From Larix sibirica (Eukaryota > Streptophyta > Pinopsida > Pinales > Pinaceae), in NCBI GenBank assembly GCA_004151065.3, contig NWUY0300048537.1:17392-30448 (forward strand): a stretch of DNA of 13,057 nucleotides, in the 5' to 3' direction. The notes under the pieces are model-generated. The model was not told where the DNA came from. It saw nothing but the letters and a program-made list of their open reading frames with translations, and did not search any database. Positions 1 to 8,823 of the stretch are shown here, piece by piece. Numbering within the stretch: position 1 is the first letter of the stretch; the number at the start of each line of letters is the position of its first letter. A program made the position numbers and the translations under genes.

Positions 1-1190
1 TATATCGAAGTTGTTCAGCCGGGTCACTCGACAGGTGCCCTTAAGGTCCACAGTCATTTTAGGGGCATTACATGAATAAAAAAGAGCACGAGACATCGAA
101 AGAGCCTAAAGTCACTCTTAACATTGAACCACCCTAGCATTATGAATTAAGCTCTAGCAACAATGGGATTGAAGATATTTACCACCGCATTTAACTCACT
201 TTCGTTTAAAGACACAAAATGTTTTCTTGCACATTGTTGAATGTTCCTTAAGCTCATTTATATTATACTACTACATCTTGACTGGAATGCGAAATTCTTG
301 CTCCATTTTACCATTCCTATGAGAAATCATGTTCCTATCTCCATTCCCGTCTTATGGTAGCATTTTTTGAGGAAGGTGATGTGTGGCCACTTGTAGATAA
401 AGCATTGGGAAAATTTTGTGGACCATTGAGCCTCCTTGCACCAACTCTTATTATTTTTCTCTTAGAAATTCCTATATCGACTCTTTGAACATTGCTTCTC
501 TATTTTCTATTCATTTCTTTGTTCTTTTTAGTCATCTTGTTTGTGTTCATTTAGTTGTGTTTGTGTGGTCTGTTTGCACTTTCATTAATGATATTTTAGC
601 TATATTCGATACATTTTTCCCTTTAGGATACATGCATTTAAGAAATGAAATCAAAGGAATCTAGTTTCGGATTGCATGCCAAACCATTTTCCAATGTTTT
701 AAAATTCCTTCTAGGGTGAGGCTCATGTGGGTCTTCCATGTGGGGATGGACGTTGATTTTGTGTTTACTGTGTGTGTTTCCATCCCTATTGTTCCTACAT
801 AGAATAAAGGTACATATATAAGGGAGGTTGAATATTGAAATTGGTTGAGACATCGAAATGTTGCACAAAGATATTGTTGAATTCTTCACATTACCTGCAA
901 TGAGCCAAGTTTCCATGGTGCGGTGTGGCAAATTTGCTAAGGAAGAGAACCCTTATAAAATATGGATGGATGGATCAAGGATTCCTAACCCAAGCAAGAT
1001 TGCAACCACAATGATAAAATCTCAACATGATCCTCACAATCACATAATAAATTGTTAAATGGCGATGTGAAGGGAACCCAATGCTAAGGTAGAAGGGATT
1101 ATAAGAGAAAGATCCAAATGCATGTTCTCCCTCACACATGAAAACCTTAGGGTTCTAATAACATTCTGCCAATATTAGAAATGCCGTAAG
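1..1190. other. Unassigned intergenic sequence
   Basis: I recognise no gene or element here. Short open frames exist on both strands (plus 416-664 and 858-1058, minus 638-931), but their translations show no domain, and the first is a run of hydrophobic residues typical of T-rich DNA. A TATA-like string (acatatataagg) lies near 811-822 on the plus strand without a recognisable transcript after it. The stretch is probably old transposon-derived DNA, because the region immediately to its right is retrotransposon. That is inference from context only. Confidence 0.4.
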
Positions 1191-1489
1191 TGTAACATCT
1201 AGGCTCCAAAACGACTCCCCAAAATTCTGACATAATCTAGTGCTTGTCTCTTATATTAATTGAAAAGCTAAGGGTTACACCATCCTATGAAGCATGTGCA
1301 ACCCAATCGACATCCACTTTTTTTAGAGCATAACATCAATGATAATAATTTTTGGTGTATATATCAATGACAAGATTACATGACATCAAGGGTGGTTCAA
1401 ACACAGGGGGTAGAGGAAGCTTGAAAGCAATGATGGATTTTGACTTGGTCTAAAGGAGAAACACATGAGGGAATTCAAGGTGACAATTA

Positions 1490-1795
1490 GAATATAAGAA
1501 AAAATAGGTATAATTGGATATCATTTTACTCCAATTACACCCCATCATGCTTGAAAAAACCAAACCATATCGTTGATGTCGCTACAACTTTGTGATGGAG
1601 AACTTCACTTTGTTTGGGTTTTCAAGTTTTTCATACTTGAAGCACCTTTCCATATTACTTATCCAATCAATCAATGCTTCAAATTTCAAACTTCCATCAT
1701 GATATGAAACTTCAACTTTGACTCCCCTCTTTGTCATGTACCCAGTGACCTCACCATGCCTTTGGGGCCATGGGGTACTCTAGTATTTTACATAG
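1490..1795 (-). pseudogene. Ty3/gypsy Gag fragment (retrotransposon gag domain)
   Basis: This is the N-terminal part of a capsid-like Gag protein, which packages the RNA of a Ty3/gypsy LTR retrotransposon. Reading the minus strand from about 1720 to 1590, the translation includes VSYHDGSLKFEALIDWISNM, followed by ERCFKYEKLENPNKVKFSITKL. That matches the general plant Gag pattern of a short 'F.G' segment, 'LDW...E..F', then 'K V ... L'. At about 1588 the frame breaks with a TAG. The next expected segment (G-H-A-x-x-W-W-like) continues in a neighbouring frame as VATSTIWFGFFKHDGV, so there is at least one frameshift plus later stops. Recognisable homology ends near 1490, well short of a full Gag, and no zinc knuckle or pol follows. 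It lies downstream of an LTR and primer-binding site on the same strand, as a gag should. Confidence 0.7.
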
Positions 1796-2096
1796 TTCAC
1801 CACTGATACCCAAATTCGTTTTTCATAATTTCATTACCAAATTTACACTATAAATTAAATTTATGGTTTCCCAAACTAAACATATGCATATACTAAACAT
1901 ACATGGCAATTTTAGCATGAATACACTCATACCATGCCAAGCAATCCATGCAATTAGATATTCACATAACAATAATTAATTAAACAATATGCAAACATAG
2001 ATATATATATGGCATTTCATACAGAGTTAGAAACTTATCAAGTAAAATGTACTCCAACTGACTGCAGACTAAGGACGTTCCTCCTAGTCGTAGGAA

Positions 2097-2109
2097 CTCT
2101 GTTATACCA
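2097..2109 (-). promoter_or_regulatory. Primer-binding site (initiator-Met tRNA type)
   Basis: On the minus strand this reads TGGTATAACAGAG. The classic plant Ty3/gypsy site, complementary to the 3' end of initiator methionine tRNA, is TGGTATCAGAG(C). The match is complete apart from two extra A residues in the middle. It lies 8 nt downstream of the proposed LTR end and upstream of the Gag fragment, which is the correct position for priming of minus-strand DNA. Confidence 0.6.
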
Positions 2110-2542
2110 GTTCTCTCTATAATAGAGGCCACCTCGTGCTGGGGCTATCAATCCACAAGAATGAAAACTCAAATCAATACCCCAAAAAACTCACAGGTAT
2201 TGAACCCCATTCATAGTTGTCCCAATCCGCTAGCACTCCTCTCCCATAAGCCTGCACAACCCAAGGAATGGGGTCCCCTTATCTGAGTTAATAGTCCCTC
2301 GGGCGATTCCCAAATTCCCTTCCAAGGCTCCAACACAAGATGGCGAGGGAATCTCCTTGTTGGGACTCTGGGGAACTTAGCCACAGGATATGTTCTCTCA
2401 CAAGGAAACTCAATTTTCCCCAACATTAGTATTCCAGGGTAAAATGCATTTACAACTTTGTAATCATGATTGTCCTCTAGTGCAACTCCAGGCTTTGGTA
2501 CATGATGATGGAATCAAAAAATGATTGAACGCTTGAATGAAC

Positions 2543-2577
2543 TAGTTCTCAATAATTTGTATGCATATTGAGAACTA
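2543..2577. repeat. Perfect 12-bp inverted repeat (hairpin) in LTR
   Basis: The arms tagttctcaata (2543-2554) and tattgagaacta (2566-2577) are perfectly complementary around an 11-nt loop. On the minus strand the hairpin lies roughly 100 nt downstream of the TATA box. It would therefore fall early in the element's RNA (R/U5), where retroelements often place structured leader elements. Its function is unknown. Confidence 0.75.
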
Positions 2578-2675
2578 ACCAAGTGGCATACATGGGGAGT
2601 TCACTTTTTCCACTTCTAATCCCAAGCTTGGAATAATTAACTCAAAGTTAAGGCTAATGTACTTTAATAAAGAAG

Positions 2676-2683
2676 TATTTATA
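2676..2683 (-). promoter_or_regulatory. TATA box of the LTR promoter
   Basis: The minus strand reads TTTTATAAATACTTC, a good plant TATA box, about 290 nt inside the LTR. This is the usual position for the U3/R promoter. Transcription would start about 30 nt further on (near 2645) and run toward the Gag fragment. Confidence 0.5.
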
Positions 2684-2971
2684 AAACTAAGGATAAAATG
2701 AATAATAAGGATACTGACTTAAAATTATAAGTCACTAGGGTCATCTCCCCCTTAAACCCCCTTCTCACTTTCCCCTCTTGTGGAATCATAGCCTCCCATA
2801 ACATTTTTGTTCTTCTTTGTTTGTAGTAGGCGTAGTTTTTATATTAAACATAAATGTACATAATTACATCCTCTTGGTCATACTAGACCATTTATGTCCA
2901 GTTTCTAGTCATTTCATCATTGTATACATATTTACATAATTACATACTAGGGTAAAAAATGGGGTGTTATA

Positions 2972-4570
2972 CTCTTTACTTTTAAGAAATTTGAGCAATT
3001 AAACTGCAACATCTCCTTCTTGCTCACTTTCTTGTCCCTATTCTCATTTGACCATTGAAATATTGGATTCATTTTCTTCACTATGCTATCTTGTCTCCAA
3101 TTCCCCAATTCTTCTTTTGAGCTCTTCTACTTCTTAATTTACACTAGAGCATCCTCCTTTTCTTGCTATAGTTGTAAGTCTTACCTTACAATTCTCACGA
3201 TTCTAGGGATTTCTACCTTTGCAATTTAAATTCAATTCCAATTCCAAATTTACCTCCCTAAATATTCAAATATGTGATGATACTAAATGATGCACATGGT
3301 AATAAATGGACCCAAATGAGAGCTCTAATTGTTGATCTAAACCACAAACTATTGCAACAAATGAAAACAACACTGAAAATAAAAGACAAATCTAATTAGA
3401 ACAATTGAGTTACGAAGATCTACTCATTCATTAAGATCATGACTACAATCATATTACATAACATATTTTCACTTAGGCTTTCATAAGTCCTCTCAGCCAC
3501 TCTAATTAGAATTCACACTCTCTGTAGATCAAACAGGCTCAACACTATGCTTCTCTTAGACTTGTTCTCTCATAGCTATAATTTTTCATTCTCATAAACA
3601 CTCTTTATATCTTATGCATGAGCACCTCATAGAATCAATGTGAGCATGCATGCCCTTAAGAATTTTCCATTCTTCTTATGATAATTTTGCTTGTTCAAAT
3701 CGATGGTGACTTCATTGTGCCAAGATCTTTTTAGGGCCAAAAGTTGAAGTCATATTTTGGAAATTATGCATGCTTGTAGAGTGGTCCATGCATGATTTTA
3801 TTTGATATGGATAATCCTTCCCCTTTCAGTCTCCAACGTCCATGGACCTATTTGGGTTTTAGAGTTTTTAGTGATCAATGAATGATTGAGGTTAAGAAGA
3901 GATAGTATGAAGACTAGGAAAGAGAGAAGAACAAGAATAAGGAGTTCCCACGTAGAAGAGAATAAAGTTGGAGAAGTGTGCCCTAGTGAAGTTTTGTTTT
4001 TTTAATCTTTGTGAGCCCATCGTAGCCCAATTGAGACTGAGATTGACGAGCATATTGAGGTTTGGAAAGTGGTAGTGACCCATGCTTTGTAGCAACATGA
4101 ATCTCTTTGAAGTTTGCATGTAATGTTTTAATATTAAAATTAATATATTGGTTATGTTGCCTCCATTGTGCCTTGAGTATTTGTTTACATTAGTTGTGTT
4201 GTGCTTATGAGTTTAATGGTAGACACATAGGTGATTTGTAATCATAATCTTATGGCCAAAACAATTCACCATTATAGATCCTAAAATGTGGAAATAAATA
4301 GTATAAGATGTTATCCATATTTACTTGATGTTTATTAATAGTGACTACAATTTTTTTAACAACTATATATTACATAACTATCACTTAATCACAGAAAACA
4401 CAAGGGATACCCTAGAGAAACCTATATGATAAAAATCCAACTTTGAAATGACCATCTTTCTGTGGTTATTTTCTTATTAGTGCTTTTACAATTACAAGGC
4501 TCTCTCATTTGCAAATTATCAATGAAGTACAAACAATACAATCTTTTGCAAATTGGTAATTTGACCTTTG
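2972..4570. other. Unassigned region with a weak coding-like patch
   Basis: No convincing gene is visible. On the minus strand from about 3115 to 2975 there is an open, charged translation containing NENRDKKVSKKEML. A neighbouring frame just upstream contains VEELKRRIGELETR, which looks coiled-coil-like. This could be a decayed internal part of another retroelement, but I cannot name it. A short minus-strand open frame at 3892-4119 shows no domain. The remainder is AT-rich with no tandem arrays. Confidence 0.35.
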
Positions 4571-5814
4571 TCTAGTCATTATTTCTATCTTCTAGGAACT
4601 ATGTAGTATGGAAACAACCGACCCATTGGTTATTCTATGGTTTATTTTTTCTATTAAACCTCTAGTCCAACCTCTTTCATCTCCAATTGGTTGAACTCCT
4701 CTTCCACTGCTCCATGATACCTTTATCCTTGTACCTATTGGTAAGTGGAAGTCCAACGACCTCAAGCAATGGTTCAATGTTGTACAACAAAGAAGCAATG
4801 ATAATCATCCTCCTTTTCCCACTCTCGGGCTATTTAATGACCAAGAAAAACTACCTTGCAAATCCTACATAAATGCTTAGGCATTATAATGCAAGAGAGA
4901 ACTTTCATGTCTTTTTCCCACTTGCCATGTGGCACCTTCTCATTGGTCGTGGAATCATCCGAGGTCCCATCAAAACCTTTTGGACCATTTCATCCTTTCC
5001 ACGTGTTGTATGGTCATCAGTGGTAGGCACTTCCTTTAGTAATTGCGGGGTCCCTCTTTCCTTTATAATTGAGCTCTTGGTAAGGCCATTCCATTTGATG
5101 GGTTAGGGCCATCCCATGGAGTCCATGATGCAAATGAGGCCATTAGTGCCACCAAGGTTTAGAAAATTTACCTTAGGCTAGTAAATCATGTATTTGGAGG
5201 ATTCTCCCCAAATGAAGAGTGGGTCAATCCCTATAGAGCCCTTATTCTAAAGGATATGGTTCTTTGAGGCATTCCCCCTTTGTCTTACCATTTGGACTTT
5301 TAGAGAGTTACCACAAGTGTGGGTTAGGGTGATTCCCAGGGAACCCTTTATACTAAGGCTTCGCCTTCAGTTCCATCATGATAGGTGAGGGGACTACCCC
5401 ACCTTATAAATCATTCATTTACTATATTTCATGCATCCATTGTCATTATCCGTCTTTCATGTGTTCACATCACTTTGCCATGTCATCATGCATACTTTAA
5501 ACATGAAAAATTAACAAGGTTCTTAAGCAAAATATTAACCATAGAATTCACAACTTTTTTTTTTCTTTCATTAAAGATCCATTCAATCACAATCCCTCAT
5601 GGGAGGATTTTGGTCCTCGAAAGATTATAAGGAAGTAACGAGGAAACCTATTTGCAACCTGGTATTTTGTCATTCTACTTTGCTTTCCTTATAGTTTGAT
5701 TCTTGAGGCCAATTTACCAAATTTCTTGTTGTCCTCCATGTGTCATCCATAACTTATTCAGTAAAATTGTGATCTTCTGATTCTTTAACCTCATTTGATG
5801 CGAAATTTTCCACT
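4571..5814. other. Unassigned region, somewhat GC-richer
   Basis: Several short overlapping open frames occur (plus 4687-4872, 4873-5106 and 5385-5630; minus 4592-4798), but none gives a recognisable domain. The plus strand around 4720-4860 gives a fairly hydrophilic translation (PIGKWKSNDLKQWFNVVQQR) interrupted by stops, which may be a remnant of an old coding region. Around 4900-5000 the minus strand carries CACGTGG and CCAAT motifs typical of plant promoters or LTR U3 regions. A small perfect hairpin (aaggc ttc gcctt) lies near 5355-5367. Origin unknown. Confidence 0.3.
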
Positions 5815-6396
5815 ATGCACATAACATATTCTTAATTTTTTTTCACTAGTACAATTTGATAAATTAGTGACTAAGAAAACAACTAAATTATGTGCATTAA
5901 CTACTCTTTTTTGGGAGGATGGCTATTGGTAATATAATCCCCATCGTTTATAACATGACTAATTTACAAGTGAATTAGGTATACCAATTAATGACTAAGA
6001 GAGAAACTACAAAGAATAATTTGTAGAATATTTACTAGTTTAATGAGTCATTAATTGCCGCCATTGCATCGAGAGAATCAAAGTGCATATTACAACCCAT
6101 TATTCATGCACATCACCTATTCTTAATTTTTTTCACTAGTACAATTTGAGAAATTAGCGACTAACAAAAAACCTAAAACATGTGCATTAACTGCTATTTT
6201 TTTGGGAGGATGGCTATTTGTAATATAATCCCTGTTGTTCATAACATGCCTAAATTTACTAGTGAACCAGGTATACCAATTAATGAATAAGAGAGAAACT
6301 ACTAAGTATATTTTGTAGAATATTTACTAGTTTAATGAGTCATTAATTGTTGCGATTGCATCGAGAGAATCAAAGTGCATTTTACAACCCATTATT
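5815..6396. repeat. Two-unit direct tandem repeat, 291 bp per unit
   Basis: Unit A (5815-6105) and unit B (6106-6396) align along their whole length at an offset of about 291. Shared blocks include cttaatttttttcactag, gtgcattaact, gggaggatggctatt, taatgactaagagagaaact (taatgaataagagagaaact in B) and tttactagtttaatgagtca. By eye roughly nine bases in ten agree, with a few single-base indels in the T-runs. The units sit directly head to tail with no spacer. No coding potential is visible. This may be a local duplication or the start of a satellite-like array. Confidence 0.85.
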
Positions 6397-6965
6397 GAAG
6401 ACAATGTAATGTATGTCCCATGTTCGTAACACTGAAGTCAACATATGTTGACCCAATACAATATGTTATACAAAACTTAACTATACTAATAATAAATATA
6501 ATATGAGCACAAATCATTATATATATAATGAAATCATATCAACTATTAGAAGATAAAGAATTCAAGACAATTCTATTTGGCACCAATCCTGACTACTTTT
6601 GATCAACCCACAATATTTTTTTTAACAAAAACAAGTAAGATTGATTATATTAAAACAACTGAGGAAGTTCCCAAGCAACCCAAAATTTTTAAACAACACA
6701 TTTCAAAACAAAATTCCCTATCTTGAAGAATAAGGTGTGATGAACTACAATTCATTCACTAAATAAATATCCAAAATAGATATGCAAGTATAAAAGAATC
6801 CACACGGATAAACATATATAATATGAGAAAAGTAAGAGATGATCGGAGATACAATTATAGTGCCGTATATATACAAATTCTAAAGGCACTTATAACAACT
6901 GTTCATGAAGGGATGTATCCATGCATTAACCATTATTATATATATATATATATTACATTGCCTTC
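6397..6965. mobile_element. Candidate LTR or MITE-like block with inverted ends
   Basis: The left end (gaagacaatgtaatgtatgt, 6397-6416) and the reverse complement of the right end (GAAGGCAATGTAATATATAT) agree at 17 of 20 positions. One reading is a 3' LTR of the coiled-coil element on the minus strand, starting TGTAAT at 6957 right after a polypurine tract and ending ATTACA at 6405 (553 bp). A TATA-like TATATATA lies near 6866-6873. The other reading is a small terminal-inverted-repeat element. No partner LTR is in the window. AT-richness at the right end makes chance similarity possible. Confidence 0.35.
6937..6953. repeat. (TA)n microsatellite
   Basis: This is an uninterrupted run of TA dinucleotides, just inside the presumed LTR start next to the polypurine tract. 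It may have expanded from the TGTAATATA terminus. Confidence 0.9.
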
Positions 6966-6970
6966 CCCTT
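6961..6970 (-). promoter_or_regulatory. Polypurine tract (plus-strand primer), copy 3
   Basis: The minus strand reads AAGGGGAAGG, then CAA, then TGTAAT. A purine run directly before a TG... LTR start is the plus-strand priming site of LTR retroelements. Equivalent tracts occur in copy 1 (AAGGGGAAGA, 10317-10326) and, degraded, in copy 2 (near 11093-11105). Confidence 0.55.
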
Positions 6971-7880
6971 AAGAATGCTTTGTCCTCAAAGCATACAAAA
7001 GTTATGTCTTCCTTCTAGCTTGTAATGCCTTTGTAGGATTTTTCACTCTTACGTTCATCATTGTTGAGGGCCACCCTAATTTTATCTTTTGTGATTTTGT
7101 TTCGCAATGACTTCTATGATGTTAGAATTCCACACTTGAACTTGTCGTCAATAGAGTAGGATCTCTACTTAACCTTGCATATTTATTTTGTCTTTGGTTA
7201 GTTCGTTGATGACCTTTATAATTAGGATGACGATAGGGTATGCTTGTATCTGGTGCCATGTTCTCGAAACCTTTGTCTTTTGATGCTTTTGATGATTTAT
7301 TGATAGGCACGTTTTCAATTGGATTTGTATTGGTTCCCTTCTCCAGTGCATCGAGTTTTACCTTTGATAGCTTCTTTATTTCAATGAGATCAATGCGTGT
7401 TTTTTTATTGATTGTTGGTTTTTCATTCATAAGTTGCTCTAGCATCCCCTGTAGCAACTTCTTATCATTCTTTAGCTTCTTGATTTGGGTAAGTTTTGAT
7501 TATGAATCCTTAGGTGTGAAAGTTCTTGATTGTTCTCTGGCTTTTCAACTTTGTTCTTAAGGTTGAGGTTTTCTAATTGCACCTCGTTTAATCTTTTGAT
7601 TTGCTCAAGCAACCTTTAACTAAGGTTCCTTAAGCTAGAAGTGTCTTGATCTTTTTTTGTCAACTTCGTGTTGAATTCCTTCATGAGATCTTGATTCTCT
7701 TGTTCTAACTTTTGAAAACACCACTTCTTCTCCTTGGACTTCATGATTTTTGCAAGTAGTTTCTTATTATGATTTCTTAGTTGAGAAATCTCTTCGTCTT
7801 TTTCAGTGATGACCTTGTCACATTCTTTTGCTGTTATTGTAACATTTGTAGTGATTTCTGGCTATCTTGAAGGATCACTT
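6961..7880 (-). pseudogene. Coiled-coil retroelement ORF, copy 3 (decayed)
   Basis: Read on the minus strand, this encodes a long hydrophilic heptad-like coiled coil in several frames. Examples are EKDEEISQLRNHNKKLLAKI (about 7740-7805), then QENQDLMKEF and LRIHNQNL. Next come a Lys-rich linker (ALEKGTNTNP, near 7340) and a basic segment (IPYRHPNYKGHQRTNQRQNK, about 7175-7235). After a break the frame ends in FVCFEDKAFLRGRQCN (about 6953-7000), followed at once by the purine tract AAGGGGAAGG and the TGTAAT LTR-like start. The FEDK-x-FLRG ending resembles the C-terminus of many plant Ty3/gypsy polyproteins. At least two frameshifts and several stops make it non-functional. The coil and basic segment are homologous to copies 1 and 2 further right. 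Protein function is unknown; a coiled coil suggests oligomerisation and the basic part could bind nucleic acid (inference). Confidence 0.65.
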
Positions 7881-7889
7881 CTCATACGT

Positions 7890-8285
7890 CCTTTAGGTTA
7901 TCTGATGAGGGTACTATTGAACATGACTTCACAATAACATCTTGTAATGTTATTTTCTTCTTTTTACATGAGACTCCAAAAACCTTTTTCTCCATGTTCA
8001 AAATGGATGTACCCAGTGATTCTAACTAGGTTGAACCAAGAATTAGGTCAACGCTTTTATCAAACATAGATCTAACATCGAATTTAATTTTGATATGAAT
8101 TTATTATCATGAATTGTTAGTTGTATATCCTTAACTTCATATTCCTTTTCCCCCAAGTTGTTTTTCTTTTCGAAAATATTTGACTCTAAAATTAATAATT
8201 GATTGGCAAAATCAACACTCATATAATTTTTCTGGTCGAGCAAAAAGCGATGTTGATATACCTTTCTTGAATAATCCCATTAAGT
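7890..8285 (-). pseudogene. Retropepsin-like (gypsy protease) remnant
   Basis: The minus strand from about 8260 to 7920 reads DFANQLLILESNIFEKKN, then YEVKDIQLTIHDNKF, then DLILGST-stop-LESLGTSIL and MEKKVFGVSCKKKKITLQDV. The 'D-L-I-L-G-x-x-W-L-x-x-L-G' block followed by a hydrophobic strand and a Lys-rich 'K-I-T-L' is the C-terminal flap region of plant Ty3/gypsy aspartic proteases, which cut Gag-Pol. The expected Trp codon is now TAG (8016-8018), a G to A transition. The catalytic D-[ST]-G segment would lie upstream (right) near 8280-8350, where I cannot read it. It sits immediately upstream of, and on the same strand as, the coiled-coil region. The next domain in a normal gypsy pol would be reverse transcriptase, and none is seen. 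The call rests on motif resemblance only. Confidence 0.5.
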
Positions 8286-8588
8286 TTTAATAAGGCATCC
8301 ACACATTTTTATAAGTCTAAGGGAATCTGACTCCTTTTTCACCATAAGACTCCATTTGATGTGTTTAAACACTTCACTTCCTTTAAATGTGTTATAACTT
8401 TTAATGGATATAATAAAAGTTATTTATTAAAAGATAAAGGTTATTTATTCTTTTTATAGGTCACCTTTATAACATTCTACTTAACGTTATACTTAACCTT
8501 TCTAGCGTATATATATCCTTTTCTTATGGCATATAATATATGTTGTCACTTTTTATTTTTCCACAACTTACATAATCAGTGCATTGAC
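8286..8588. other. AT-rich spacer, possibly LTR end of the Gag element
   Basis: No ORF of note. It contains a loose internal repetition (gttatttatta / ggttatttattc near 8418-8453) and a TATA-like gtatatatatcc near 8507-8518. If the primer-binding-site candidate at 8589 is right, the end of a plus-strand LTR should lie just left of it, but I cannot place its start. Confidence 0.3.
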
Positions 8589-8601
8589 TTGGAATGAGAA
8601 C
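8589..8601 (+). promoter_or_regulatory. Possible primer-binding site of the plus-strand element
   Basis: The sequence ttggaatgagaac resembles TTGGTATCAGAGC (initiator-Met tRNA type) at 10 of 13 positions. It lies about 75 nt upstream of the putative Gag start. It is plausible by position but weak by sequence. Confidence 0.3.
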
Positions 8602-8781
8602 CTCATTACATTGGAAATGGTTGTGACTTTTGCCTCTTATGTTTTTGGATTATTATTTGCCACAATGGATTTTTTTATTCTCCACTAATGTCTTCAAACC
8701 ACCAATATCTTCGAACCCTCTACCTAGACCGATAGAAATTCCAGTTACTCCCTTGCGAAAGCAATGTGTAATTGTATAATA

Positions 8782-8782
<1 letters not shown>

Positions 8783-8816
<34 letters not shown>
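8783..8816. repeat. (ATCT)8 tetranucleotide microsatellite
   Basis: Eight perfect ATCT units are followed by a short (AT) run and an undetermined base. The array lies between two recognisable pieces of the Gag pseudogene (PIEIPVT... on the left, RNMPRGNPPP on the right), so it expanded within former coding sequence. Confidence 0.95.
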
Positions 8817-8822
8817 ATATAT

Positions 8823-8823
8823 N
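8823..8823. other. Undetermined base (N) beside microsatellite
   Basis: A single N follows the ATCT/AT array. Simple repeats often break short-read assemblies, so the array length and the joined sequence here should be treated as uncertain. Confidence 0.9.

Larger units (their letters stand above)
2118..2971 (-). mobile_element. 5' LTR of a Ty3/gypsy retrotransposon
   Basis: On the minus strand the element begins TATAACACCCCATTTTT and ends CTCTATTATA, just before the primer-binding site. Many plant gypsy LTRs start TGTAACACCCC and end TGTTACA. These ends fit that pattern if both the TG and the CA have decayed by C:G to T:A transitions. A TATA box (TATAAATA, 2676-2683) and a stable hairpin (2543-2577) lie inside. 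The implied length of 854 bp is ordinary for plant LTRs. There is no second copy in the window, so the boundaries rest on the end motifs, the primer-binding site and the Gag downstream. The outer boundary is better supported than the inner one. Confidence 0.6.

Noticed and set aside
416-664. Plus-strand membrane-protein-like ORF
   Set aside because: T-rich DNA produces Phe/Leu/Ile-rich frames by chance; no signal, motif or neighbour supports it.
811-1058. Promoter (TATA near 813) driving a small gene at 858-1058
   Set aside because: A TATA-like string is common in such AT-rich DNA, and the downstream peptide resembles nothing I recognise.
1191-2971. A single 1.78-kb LTR or solo LTR from TGTAACATC (1191) to GGTGTTATA (2971)
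   Set aside because: A primer-binding site and a Gag domain lie inside this interval, and the flanking 5-mers (gtaag, ctctt) do not match. A shorter LTR ending near 2118 fits better.
3892-4119. Minus-strand 75-codon ORF
   Set aside because: No domain, no promoter context and no repeat homology; its length is expected by chance.
8783-8822. CRISPR-like or regulatory short-repeat array
   Set aside because: It is an uninterrupted tetranucleotide microsatellite without spacers.
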